The position numbers were made by a program, and so were the translations under genes. A stretch of DNA of 64,000 nt from Halorhabdus sp. CBA1104 (lineage in GTDB: Archaea > Halobacteriota > Halobacteria > Halobacteriales > Haloarculaceae), in contig NZ_CP033878.1 in NCBI RefSeq assembly GCF_009690625.1, positions 682,001 through 746,000 on the forward strand. The letters run 5' to 3'. The notes under the pieces are model-generated. The model saw nothing but the letters and a program-made list of their open reading frames with translations, was not told the origin of the DNA and did not search any database. This document shows, piece by piece, positions 36,740-45,191 of this stretch (the stretch's first letter is position 1; each line of letters opens with the position of its first letter).

Positions 36740-39385
36740 TCAGCGCCTGTCCAGTTCGTCCTGCCAGGCCTGGATCTGTGATAAGAGTTCGACGGGCGGC
36801 GTCTCGTTGACGTCCAGGGCGGTTAATTCATCGAGGACCGCCTCGGCGTCATCACCGAACCGGTCGGCGATCTGATCGCGGGCTTCCGGGTCGCCACCGT
36901 CGGCACTCGCCGCGTTTCCGGCGGTGAACTCGCCGGCCGAGAGATCGAAGACAGCCTGGGTCGTGCCACCAGAGCCGCCTTTGGCCTCGATCGCTTTCTC
37001 CTCGCGCAGGCGGTCGAGCACGTCCCGGGAGCGATCGACAACCGGATCGGGCACGCCGGCCAGATCGGCGACGTGGATGCCATAGGAGCGATCGGTCGCA
37101 CCGTCCCGGACCGTCCGGAGGAAGGTCACGTCCCCGTCGCTCTCGTCGGCTGCGACGTGGACATTTTGGACGCGAGGCAGGTGTTCGGCCAGGCTCGTGA
37201 GTTCGTGGTAATGGGTGGCAAAGAGCGTCTTCGCCCGCACTTCGTTGTGGAGGTACTCGGTGGCGGCCCACGCGATCGAGATGCCATCGAAGGTTGCCGT
37301 GCCTCGGCCAACTTCGTCTAAGATGACCAGTGACTCGTCGGTCGCCGAGTGGAGGATGTTCGAGAGTTCCTGCATCTCGACCATGAACGTCGAGCGACCC
37401 TGGGCGAGTTCGTCCAGTGCGCCGACGCGGGTGTAGATCCCGTCGACGAGGCCGATGGTCGCCGAGCGGGCCGGGACGAACGAGCCGATTTGGGCCAGCA
37501 GGACGATCAGTGCCGCCTGGCGCATGTAGGTTGACTTCCCGCTCATGTTCGGCCCGGTGACGATCAGGAACTGGCGATCTCCGTCCATCCGGAGGTCGTT
37601 GGGGACGAACTCCGTCGCCTGTTCGACCACCGGGTGACGGCCCGCTTCGATGTCCAGGGTGCGAGAATCGACCAGTTCCGGACACGTCCAGTCGTTGCGG
37701 ACGGCGTGGGTTGCCAGGGCGGTGAGTACGTCGACCTCGGCCAGCGCGGCACCGACATCCTGAAGCAGCTGTGCCCGCGTTGCCACGCGATCGCGCAATT
37801 GCTCGAACAGCTCTCGCTCCAACTCGTGGCGCTGTTCCTCCAGCCGGAGAATCTCGCGTTCGCGTTCTTCGAGTTCGTCGGTGGTGTAGCGCGTGGCGTT
37901 TTTCAGTGACTTGACGTTCTCGTAGTGATCGGGGGCCTTCTCGGTCTCGCTGTTGCCGACCTGGATGTAGTAGCCGTCGGTCTTGTTGCGGTCGACCGAG
38001 AGGTGGGTGATACCGTGTTCGCGACTCTCGCGGTCGGGAAGCGTCTCGATCCACTCCAGGGCGGCCTCGTGGTTCTCGATGATTTCGTCTAGTTCGTCGT
38101 CGTATCCCCGTCGGATGATTCCGCCCTCGGTGATCGTCCCCGGTGGGTCCTCGACGATGGCCGCGTCCAACTTTTCCTGGAGTTCGCGTACGGCCGACTG
38201 ATCTACTTCAGCCAACCGATCGGCAAGTGGCGAGTCCGACAGATCGGGCGTCTCGGCGACGATTTCTCGGACCGTCTCGGAAAGGGCGAGCGTCTTGGCT
38301 GCGGCCCGAAGGTCCCGGGCATCGGCGCTGCCGGAGGCGGCCTTGCTGGCCAGTCGCTGGAGGTCGTAGGCGTCGCCGAGTTCCTCGCGCAAGCGCTCTC
38401 GTGCCATCGCCGCCCCGGCCAGTGCGGCCACGCTTTCCTGTCGGCGATGGAGCTTCGTTTTCGATCGACGCGGGCGCTGCAACCAGGCTCGCAGCGTCCG
38501 GGTTCCGGCGCTCGTGACCGTGTGATCGATCGTATCGAGCAGCGACCCTGACTGCTCGCCTTGCATCGTCTCGGTGAGTTCCAAATTCCGCTGGGTGGTC
38601 GCATCGAGTTCGACGTGTTCCCCGCCGCCGTATCGCTGCAAGCGTGTCATCGAAGCCAGCACACCCTGGCCGGTCTCCTCGACGTACGCGAGGACGGCCC
38701 CGGCAGCCGCGATTACTGGATCTGTGTCCAGTCCCACACTGTCCAGTGTCTCATCGCCGAACTGGTTGCGCAACCGGTGGCGCGCTCGTCCGGGGGCGAA
38801 CGCCTCAGTCGCGTGCAGCGACAGGGTGGCGTCGGTTCGCTCGCGGAGCCGATCCAGTGTCTCGTCGTCGGTCCGGACCGTCGGTCCCGGGAGGACTTCC
38901 GTCAGGTTGAACCGGTAGAGTTCGCTGAACACGGCGTCCCGGTCGGGCGAACTCGTCACGAAGAACTGGCCGGTCGTCACGTCGGCAAAGGCCAGTCCCC
39001 ATTCGTCGTCGCCCACAACAACGGCCGCCAGATAGCGTGCCTGAGCATCGGTCGCCGAGAGCAATGTCCCGGGCGTGACGACGCGTTCGATATCGCGGGC
39101 GTGGCCGTTTGCCGTCTCGTGTTGTTCGGCGACGGCGACGCGATAGCCCCGTTCGACAAGTCCCTTGAGATACGGCATCAACTCGTCGACGGGGACGCCA
39201 GCCATCGGATACGAGGAGCCGTGACTAGATTTCTTCGAGATTTGCAGATCTAATTCGTCGGCGACCGTCTCGGCGTCCTCAGCGAAAAACTCGTAGAAGT
39301 CCCCGACCTGCATCGCCAGCAGGTCGGCGTCAGTCTCGGCTTTGAGGGACAGAAATTCCCCGACGATCCCCTCGGCGTCAGTCAT
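36740..39385 (-). CDS. mutS: DNA mismatch recognition protein MutS
   Basis: An 881-residue MutS of the MutS1 type. The N-terminus contains the mismatch-contacting GDFYEFF (Phe-x-Glu) about residues 27-33 and KSSHGSSYPMAGVP. The connector and lever domains follow, with the clamp region LSVDRNKTDGYYIQV. The ATPase has Walker A TGPNMSGKSTYMRQ near 611-622, STFMVEM, Walker B ILDEVGRGTATFDG and FATHYHEL. The C-terminus ends in a short helical segment (LSQIQAWQDELDRR), lacking a long tail. With MutL it forms a functional-looking repair pair, rarely expected in archaea except in groups such as haloarchaea. Confidence 0.97.
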   Translation of the reverse strand: MTDAEGIVGEFLSLKAETDADLLAMQVGDFYEFFAEDAETVADELDLQISKKSSHGSSYPMAGVPVDELMPYLKGLVERGYRVAVAEQHETANGHARDIERVVTPGTLLSATDAQARYLAAVVVGDDEWGLAFADVTTGQFFVTSSPDRDAVFSELYRFNLTEVLPGPTVRTDDETLDRLRERTDATLSLHATEAFAPGRARHRLRNQFGDETLDSVGLDTDPVIAAAGAVLAYVEETGQGVLASMTRLQRYGGGEHVELDATTQRNLELTETMQGEQSGSLLDTIDHTVTSAGTRTLRAWLQRPRRSKTKLHRRQESVAALAGAAMARERLREELGDAYDLQRLASKAASGSADARDLRAAAKTLALSETVREIVAETPDLSDSPLADRLAEVDQSAVRELQEKLDAAIVEDPPGTITEGGIIRRGYDDELDEIIENHEAALEWIETLPDRESREHGITHLSVDRNKTDGYYIQVGNSETEKAPDHYENVKSLKNATRYTTDELEEREREILRLEEQRHELERELFEQLRDRVATRAQLLQDVGAALAEVDVLTALATHAVRNDWTCPELVDSRTLDIEAGRHPVVEQATEFVPNDLRMDGDRQFLIVTGPNMSGKSTYMRQAALIVLLAQIGSFVPARSATIGLVDGIYTRVGALDELAQGRSTFMVEMQELSNILHSATDESLVILDEVGRGTATFDGISIAWAATEYLHNEVRAKTLFATHYHELTSLAEHLPRVQNVHVAADESDGDVTFLRTVRDGATDRSYGIHVADLAGVPDPVVDRSRDVLDRLREEKAIEAKGGSGGTTQAVFDLSAGEFTAGNAASADGGDPEARDQIADRFGDDAEAVLDELTALDVNETPPVELLSQIQAWQDELDRR

Positions 39386-39480
39386 ACCAGTACCTGCGAC
39401 CGAGGCGCGGTAAAAGGCTACGGGACTGATCCGACAGGTACGGAGTCCCTGTGGTGTCCACCCGGATGGCCAGCGGACTC

Positions 39481-39486
39481 ATATAT
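39481..39486 (+). promoter_or_regulatory. TATA box of the PGF-CTERM metalloprotease gene
   Basis: ATATAT lies 22-27 bases upstream of the ATG at 39508. It decides this start against an in-frame GTG at 39451. Confidence 0.5.
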
Positions 39487-39507
39487 CCGTGGCTCTTCGA
39501 TCCGACA

Positions 39508-41610
39508 ATGACTCGGGTCTGGATCGCCGCCGGGGTGCTGGGTATCGTCCTTCTCGGGACGGTAGCGCCGGTCGCTGCGGGCACAGTTTCGGGCTCGCAG
39601 CAGGAAGCCGAATCCACGGCGACTGCCTTGGCAAGGACAGACGCGTCTCCCATCACGATCACGCAACGCCTTCGGCTGACACCGGATCGGCCGGGCGAGA
39701 TCGGCGTGACTGTCGCCGTGACGATCCCCGATCGAGTCGAAGGGGTGGAATTGCGGCTCCCTGATGGCGTGTCGGTGACAGGTACTGACGGATTCGAACA
39801 GGTCGCGAGCGACCGCTACGAGTGGACCGGAGACGGTGCCGAACCGACGATCACCTACGATCTGCCGGCAAACCGGACCACGACTGGTGAGGGACCCGAA
39901 CCCGGCTCTGGCACGTATCTCTACGCCGATACCGGCCCGTGGGCGATCGTCTCGCCACCGGGTCCCGGCATCGGCTATCAATGGCGCGGGGAAGACGTCA
40001 GCGTCGACCGTCGCCTCACCGTCCCTGGCGAAGGCGTTGCCGGCGAGCGGATGGCGTATCTCGGCCCCGCTCGCACGTACAACCGGACGGCTCACGGCCA
40101 AACCTTCGAGGTGATCGTGCCCAAGGAGGCGTCGATGACCCCAGCCCCCGAGCGAGTACTGGATACTTTCGCCACGGCGTCGGACAGATTGCGGGTTGGC
40201 GATCGTGACGAGCAGGTCTTCACCATCGCCGCACCGAGTGAGGTCGATTGGGGCGTCAGGGGCCTCCAGACAGGGGACAGCGACATGTGGGTGGCAGCCG
40301 ACCAGCCCCTCGCAGAAGCGGACACTACCTGGCTCCACGAGTACGTTCACTCCCGCCAGCGACTGAATACGACGACCTCGACCCAGTGGCTCTACGAGGG
40401 CAGTGCCACCTATTATGCCGCGAAGCTGGCGCTGGAGGGCGATCTCGTCGACTTCCAGGAGTTTCATCGGACAGTCGACCGCGGCACTGCGAACCGATAC
40501 GAGGACGACGTTCTCGCTGACCCCCCAACCTGGTCGTATCGGGGCGAGTACGACAAGGGCGGTCTCGTCGCGGGCGAACTCGACCGGCAAATCAGACTCG
40601 AAACGAACCGGACGAGTCGCTTCGATGCCGTCTTTCAGACACTGAACGCCCGCGATGCCCAGTTCGATCACCAGCAGTTCGTGGACATCGTTGCCGGAGC
40701 GTCGTCACAATCTGTCGCCCAGTTGGCCGACCGATACGTGACGACGACTGACCGGCCCTCGATGTGGGAGCAGGCCGAACACGATGCAGCGTTTGGCGCT
40801 GCCCCGGCTCAGTTCACCTCTCAGCTCCCACCGGATAGCGAGTCCTACCGCGTCGAGAGTCGGTTCCGGAACGTGTCCGTCGAGACACTGCCGACTCTCG
40901 TCGTCGGCGAGTCCATCCACATCCCGGTGAACGTCACGAACGTCGGCGGCACCGCTGGCACGTACGACACACCGGTAACGATCGACGGCGCGGCCATCGC
41001 TCGCGTGAACGGCGAACTGGCCCCCGGCGAGTCGGCGATCGTTACGGTCCCGTATACATTCGACGCGCCGGGATCGTATCGCCTCCGCGTCGGCGACGTC
41101 TCGACGACGGTGACAGTCAGCGAGCCGGCAACGCCGACCGTCGAGGCGATCGCGGTCAACCGGACGATTGTCGAGGGAGCGGGTGACGTCTCGGTAGTCG
41201 CGACCGTTCGCGGCAACGACTCGATCCCGGCAGCGGGGACGATAACGATGACGCGAAACGGGAGCGTTCACGCCGAGGAACGCGTCCGTCTCACTCCCGG
41301 TGAAAGCCAGTCGATCGAGACGACAATCAACCTGCCCCAGCCGGGCGTCTACGAACTCGCCGTGGGCGAGAAATCGGTGGCGGTGACGGTACGCGAGCCG
41401 GCTACCCCAACGCCGACACCCACTCGAACTGACACACCAACGACAGAACGGACGAGCGCCGTCACGACAACGACGACTTCCCTATTCGAGACGGGGACGA
41501 CACCGCCCGGAGACGAGTCCGCACCGACGACTACCGCTGGCCCCGGCTTCTCTGCCATGCTCGCGCTGGTCGCAATCCTGCTGGCGATCGGGGGACTCAA
41601 ACGACGTTAG
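39508..41610 (+). CDS. Secreted gluzincin-type metallopeptidase with CARDB-like domains and PGF-CTERM anchor
   Basis: A 700-residue exported protein. Residues 1-28 form a signal peptide. A beta-rich region precedes the zinc site HEYVH (His277, Glu278, His281) with a third ligand Glu297 in WLYEGSATYY, the HEXXH-(15)-E spacing of gluzincins; the whole segment resembles the M1/M61-like peptidase domain. Two CARDB-like beta sandwiches follow (IPVNVTNVGGTAGTYDTPVTIDG and a related one near 570-640). The C-terminus has a Thr/Pro-rich linker, then AGPGFS, a membrane span and Lys-Arg-Arg, a PGF-CTERM signal for archaeosortase A. It probably acts at the cell surface, but the substrate is unknown. Confidence 0.82.
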   Translation: MTRVWIAAGVLGIVLLGTVAPVAAGTVSGSQQEAESTATALARTDASPITITQRLRLTPDRPGEIGVTVAVTIPDRVEGVELRLPDGVSVTGTDGFEQVASDRYEWTGDGAEPTITYDLPANRTTTGEGPEPGSGTYLYADTGPWAIVSPPGPGIGYQWRGEDVSVDRRLTVPGEGVAGERMAYLGPARTYNRTAHGQTFEVIVPKEASMTPAPERVLDTFATASDRLRVGDRDEQVFTIAAPSEVDWGVRGLQTGDSDMWVAADQPLAEADTTWLHEYVHSRQRLNTTTSTQWLYEGSATYYAAKLALEGDLVDFQEFHRTVDRGTANRYEDDVLADPPTWSYRGEYDKGGLVAGELDRQIRLETNRTSRFDAVFQTLNARDAQFDHQQFVDIVAGASSQSVAQLADRYVTTTDRPSMWEQAEHDAAFGAAPAQFTSQLPPDSESYRVESRFRNVSVETLPTLVVGESIHIPVNVTNVGGTAGTYDTPVTIDGAAIARVNGELAPGESAIVTVPYTFDAPGSYRLRVGDVSTTVTVSEPATPTVEAIAVNRTIVEGAGDVSVVATVRGNDSIPAAGTITMTRNGSVHAEERVRLTPGESQSIETTINLPQPGVYELAVGEKSVAVTVREPATPTPTPTRTDTPTTERTSAVTTTTTSLFETGTTPPGDESAPTTTAGPGFSAMLALVAILLAIGGLKRR

Positions 41611-42941
41611 ACGGCATCGAGCAGGGTCGCCGTCCTGGCTTCGAGTTCCGCCGGCGTCCGCCCGAACAGCACGGTCACAGGAACGCGACCCTTACCACCG
41701 TGGTTGATGAGCGCTGCAGGATCGGTGCTGCCGTCGAACGCGCGACCAGCACCTGCTTCCAGCGTCGGCGTCGATTCGAGAGTCACGACGTCACCGTCGA
41801 ACTGTTCGAGTGCTGTTGGGATCGTCTCGTCGTAGCGCCAGTTGACGGCAAACCGGACGCTTGGGTCGGCCTCACGGGCATCCAGGAGGTACCGGGCGAC
41901 GTGACTCGACGCGCCGAATCGCACGCCTCCTGTCGTCGTGATCCCGTCCATCGCTCGCCTGAGACGCCCGTCGACGGCCGCGACCTCGCCAGGCCGTTCG
42001 GCGAACGGGGTCCCACCAACGACGTTCGATCCGACTTCGGGAACGAGCGGTGCGATCTCTCGATCACTGAACGCTTCGAGTAGGGCCTGGACGGCCTCGG
42101 CTGTCTCGGTCCGGGCGGCGCGCTCGCGAGTTTCGACGAGGTGGTGGACGGCCCCGGGTCCCTCGCCGACTGAGAGGTTATACCGGACCGCCCGCGCCAG
42201 CAAGTCGATCGCCCGGCCGACGCTCGTCTGGAGATCGGCCCCCTGGGCGAGATGGGCCGCGATCGCACTTGAGAGCGTACAGCCCGAGCCGTGGGTCGCC
42301 TCAGTGTCGATCCGCTCGTGGCGGAACGTCCGCACGGCAGGTTCACCTGTCGCATCCGCCGTGACGAGGACGTCGATTACGTCCTCGCTGGGGATGTGGC
42401 CGCCTTTCACGAGTGCCGCGTCAGCTCCCATCTCGACGATGCGCTCGCCAGCTTTGACGGCCGACGGTTCGTCGTCGGGCGCGATTCCTGTCAGTACAGC
42501 TGCTTCGTCGGCGTTGGGCGTCACCACGGTCGCCTGGGCGATCAGTTGCTCGTAGGCGGCTTCGGCGTCGGATTCGAGCAATCGATCCCCCGATGCAGCG
42601 ACCATCACGGGGTCGACCACGAGTGCGGGGAGGTCCGTGGCGTACTCCGTGACGGTCTCGATGACGTCACTCGTCGCGAGCATCCCGGTTTTGGCAGCCT
42701 GGACGTCGAAATCGTCGCGGACGGCCTCGATCTGTGCCCTGATCTGCTCGATTGGCAGGAGGTGGCTCCCCTGGACGCCCGTCGTGTTCTGGGCTGTGAC
42801 GCTCGTGATCGCGCTGGTGCCAAAGGCCCCTATTGCCTCGATGGTCTTCAGATCGGCCTGAATCCCCGCGCCGCCACCGGAGTCGCTGCCGGCGATCGTC
42901 AGCACGGTCGGCGGGTCGTGTGGGGCTTCGTTGCGGGTCAT
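41607..42941 (-). CDS. thiD: Bifunctional HMP kinase/HMP-P kinase and ThiN thiamine-phosphate synthase
   Basis: A 444-residue fusion. Residues 1-265 are the ThiD ribokinase-fold HMP/HMP-phosphate kinase: TIAGSDSGGGAGIQADLKTI, VDPVMVAASG, the ATP site VTPNADEAAVLTG and GSGCTLSSAIAAHLAQG. Residues 290-444 are the archaeal ThiN domain, which joins HMP-PP and thiazole phosphate (AVNWRYDETIPTALE, NHGGKGRVPVTVLFG). The fusion therefore covers the last two steps of thiamine phosphate synthesis. I see no TPP riboswitch upstream; instead a minus-strand TTGTATAACC 18-29 bases before the start suggests a leaderless transcript. Its stop overlaps the convergent protease gene by four bases. Confidence 0.93.
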   Translation of the reverse strand: MTRNEAPHDPPTVLTIAGSDSGGGAGIQADLKTIEAIGAFGTSAITSVTAQNTTGVQGSHLLPIEQIRAQIEAVRDDFDVQAAKTGMLATSDVIETVTEYATDLPALVVDPVMVAASGDRLLESDAEAAYEQLIAQATVVTPNADEAAVLTGIAPDDEPSAVKAGERIVEMGADAALVKGGHIPSEDVIDVLVTADATGEPAVRTFRHERIDTEATHGSGCTLSSAIAAHLAQGADLQTSVGRAIDLLARAVRYNLSVGEGPGAVHHLVETRERAARTETAEAVQALLEAFSDREIAPLVPEVGSNVVGGTPFAERPGEVAAVDGRLRRAMDGITTTGGVRFGASSHVARYLLDAREADPSVRFAVNWRYDETIPTALEQFDGDVVTLESTPTLEAGAGRAFDGSTDPAALINHGGKGRVPVTVLFGRTPAELEARTATLLDAV

Positions 42942-43006
42942 GGATGAGTCTATTCACGGGTTATACAAATCCATGATGCTCTGGGCCTGGATTGGCGGAA
43001 CGACTT

Positions 43007-43026
43007 TGTATACGGCAGCGTATACA
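43007..43026. promoter_or_regulatory. Palindromic operator of vapBC
   Basis: A perfect inverted repeat TGTATAC-N6-GTATACA covers 20 bases, ending eight bases before the vapB ATG. It overlaps the expected TATA element (GTATACATTT). This is the layout of an autoregulatory operator for a VapB antitoxin dimer. Confidence 0.6.
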
Positions 43027-43033
43027 TTTCAAC

Positions 43034-43243
43034 ATGAGCAAGAGCATCCGGGTCGCGGAAGACACACACGCGGCCCTCGCGGAATTGAAGGGAGACGACG
43101 AGTCCTTCGACGAGTTGCTATCGCGGCTGATCGAGGACCGGCGGGAAGCGATTCAATCCGGCGCTGGGATCTGGGAAGGCAGTGACGCCGCGACGGTGGC
43201 TCGCCAGAAGCGCCGAGCAATGAAAGAGGACGTCGGGCGATGA
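43034..43243 (+). CDS. vapB: VapB-type antitoxin
   Basis: A 69-residue antitoxin. The N-terminal SKSIRVAEDTHAALAELKGDDESFDELLSRLIEDRR matches the ribbon-helix-helix/AbrB-like VapB pattern of archaeal type II systems, with strand followed by two helices. The C-terminal acidic and basic tail (ATVARQKRRAMKEDV) would wrap around the toxin. The start at 43034 follows a palindromic operator. It overlaps the toxin gene by four bases (ATGA), so the two are translated together. Confidence 0.85.
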   Translation: MSKSIRVAEDTHAALAELKGDDESFDELLSRLIEDRREAIQSGAGIWEGSDAATVARQKRRAMKEDVGR

Positions 43244-43632
43244 CGCTGTACGATAGCAGCGTGCTGATCGACTATCTCGATGGCAAATCTGAGACAGTGG
43301 CGTACGTCGAGGACCACCACGATCGGCGAGCCGTCGCACCCCAGCTGGTCGTTTTCGAAGTCTATCAGGGAGAGGTATTCACGGCTGGACCGGCTGATTT
43401 CGAGGCCGTTGACCGTGCACTTTCGTGGGTGGACGTCGTCGAAGCGCCAACTGGAGCCGCCAGGAGCGCCGCCGAAGTTCAGGCAACGCTGCACGAGCGT
43501 GGCGATGCCCTCGCTCCGCGGGACGCGTTTATTGCTGGCATGGCAGATCGGCTCGGCGAACGGCTGGCCGTCGCTGACGCCGACTTCGACGTCGCGGGAC
43601 TCACCGACGTCCTCGACGTAGATTTCGTCTGA
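43240..43632 (+). CDS. vapC: VapC PIN-domain ribonuclease toxin
   Basis: A 130-residue PIN-domain ribonuclease. The acidic metal-binding set is complete: Asp5 in LYDSSVLID, Glu40 in VFEVYQGE, Asp95 in APRDAFIAG and Asp113/Asp115 in VADADFD. VapC toxins cleave tRNAs or rRNA when the antitoxin is degraded. The intact catalytic residues and overlap with vapB suggest an active pair. Base composition does not differ much from its surroundings. Confidence 0.88.
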   Translation: MTLYDSSVLIDYLDGKSETVAYVEDHHDRRAVAPQLVVFEVYQGEVFTAGPADFEAVDRALSWVDVVEAPTGAARSAAEVQATLHERGDALAPRDAFIAGMADRLGERLAVADADFDVAGLTDVLDVDFV

Positions 43633-43707
43633 GTCACGCTGGATTCTCCGACGTGAACTAGCAACGGGACAGCATATTTGACGCTCGCCGGTGAATCCTG
43701 GAATGGG

Positions 43708-44028
43708 ATGGCATACACCAAAGTCAACTACGAAGACGTCGACCCGGTCGCCGGATCGATGCACTTCCTGCGCGATCCATTGGACTGTGAAACCGTCGGC
43801 GTGACCGTACTGGACTGTGAGCCAGGCTGGTCGGGGAAGGCCCACGACCATGCCGAACAGAACCACGAGGAAGTGTATCTGTTGGTGGAGGGTGAGGCCA
43901 CAGTAACTGTCGACGGCGAGGACGTTTCGATGGAAGCGGGCGACGCGGTGCGGATCGCCCCCGACGCGACCCGGGAGATTCAGAACGGCGAGATCGAGAG
44001 TACGTTCGTGCTCGTCGGCGCGCCCTAG
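43708..44028 (+). CDS. Cupin-domain protein
   Basis: A 106-residue single cupin barrel. Motif 1 is GWSGKAHDHAEQNHEEVYLLVEGEATVTVDGEDV with the expected metal ligands H-x-H-(n)-E; motif 2 is ME-AGDAVRIAPDATREIQN with a weaker metal site. The likely function is small-molecule binding or sugar isomerisation, but members of this size have many roles. Two nearby ATGs exist; the one at 43708 begins the family MAYTKVNYEDV sequence. A GCATATTTGAC element lies about 27-37 bases upstream. Confidence 0.8.
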   Translation: MAYTKVNYEDVDPVAGSMHFLRDPLDCETVGVTVLDCEPGWSGKAHDHAEQNHEEVYLLVEGEATVTVDGEDVSMEAGDAVRIAPDATREIQNGEIESTFVLVGAP

Positions 44029-44052
44029 CGGGTCCCGTCGAGACGGACGACG

Positions 44053-45090
44053 TTACTCGTCTTGGGCTTGCAACTTCTTCATGTACTCCTCGAAGGCCGC
44101 CCAGTAGGGGTCCTTGCCGGGGTGGTCGATGTTCTCCCCGTCGACAGTCAGGCCTGCCCCCTCGACGACGCGCCCAGCATCGGCGGCAGGAATCCCCTCT
44201 GATTCCAGCGCCGAGAGAACGTCGTCGACGCCGTCGGGATCGACCGTCGCCAGGAGCGTCCCCTCGCTGATCGAGATCCAGGGATCGATGTCGAAAAAGT
44301 CACAGGCTGCTTCGACGCCGGGCTGGATCGGGATGGGGTCTGTCTCGATCTCGAAGCCGACGCCCGCCGAACGGGCCATCTCGAAGAGGCCGCCGTAGAC
44401 GCCGCCCTCCGTGGCGTCGTGCATCGCCGTGACCGGTCCAGCCGAGGCGGCGATCATCGCCTCCTCGATCGGACTCATGTCGTAGAAGCGGTCCGTGGCG
44501 GCCTGGATCTCCTCGGCCGGAACGTCGCCTTCCATCAGCGAGTCGAAGTGGACCGAAAGCAGGCCCGTCGCCTCGATGGCTGGCCCTTTCGTGACGATCA
44601 CGCGATCGCCGGGGCGCGCACCATCAGGTGTCACCAGATCCTCGAAGTCGCCAGTGGCAAGCGACGTGCCGCCCCCAACCATGGGGTAGTTGACGCCGGC
44701 ATAGCGACCTGTATGGCCCGTGACGATCGAGACGCCCAGTTCCTCGGCCTCTTGGCCGAAGGTCTCCCAGACGGTCTCGAACTGTTCGTCGGTGATCTCC
44801 GGCGGGAGATTGAAGTCCACGCTGAGGTAGGCGGGGTCGAGTCCCGAGACTGCTACATCCGAGATGAGGACGTGGAAGGCAAACCACGCCGCGCGTTCGA
44901 AGCCTGCCGCGGGCACGATAAAGACGGGATCGGTCGCCATCGCCAGTGCTTGCCCACCGACGTCGGCGACACCGAAGTCGACGCCGTGCTGGGGCTTGAG
45001 GCGGACATCGTCCCGGTCGGCCCCGAGACGGGGGTAGATGTACTCGTCGAAGAACTCGCGATCGGCCTTGCCCAGTTCGGGTTCGCTCAT
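44053..45090 (-). CDS. HypE/AIR synthase-related protein
   Basis: A 345-residue member of the PurM/HypE/SelD ATP-binding family. The N-terminal half forms the dimer-type alpha/beta domain (DFGVADVGGQALAMATDPVF, ISDVAVSGLDPAYLSVDFNLPPEIT, VTGHTGRYAGVNYPMVGGG) and the C-terminal half the second domain with TAMHDATEGGVYGGLFEMA, as in HypE. The C-terminal Cys needed for HypE cyanide-ligand chemistry (PRIC) is absent; the end is YMKKLQAQDE, so it is not a canonical hydrogenase maturase. It is divergent from the radical SAM gene with 101 bases between them. Confidence 0.8.
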   Translation of the reverse strand: MSEPELGKADREFFDEYIYPRLGADRDDVRLKPQHGVDFGVADVGGQALAMATDPVFIVPAAGFERAAWFAFHVLISDVAVSGLDPAYLSVDFNLPPEITDEQFETVWETFGQEAEELGVSIVTGHTGRYAGVNYPMVGGGTSLATGDFEDLVTPDGARPGDRVIVTKGPAIEATGLLSVHFDSLMEGDVPAEEIQAATDRFYDMSPIEEAMIAASAGPVTAMHDATEGGVYGGLFEMARSAGVGFEIETDPIPIQPGVEAACDFFDIDPWISISEGTLLATVDPDGVDDVLSALESEGIPAADAGRVVEGAGLTVDGENIDHPGKDPYWAAFEEYMKKLQAQDE

Positions 45091-45191
45091 ACACAGGGTG
45101 GTACTCGTCGGTGGTATTTAGCTTGCGCGTCACAGGACGACCGATCAGGCCACCGGAGCAGGCTTTTGGGCGTCTGGGTCCAAGATCACGT

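Noticed and set aside
42942-43033. TPP riboswitch upstream of thiD
   Set aside because: The short region shows no thi-box pattern and the thiD transcript appears leaderless.
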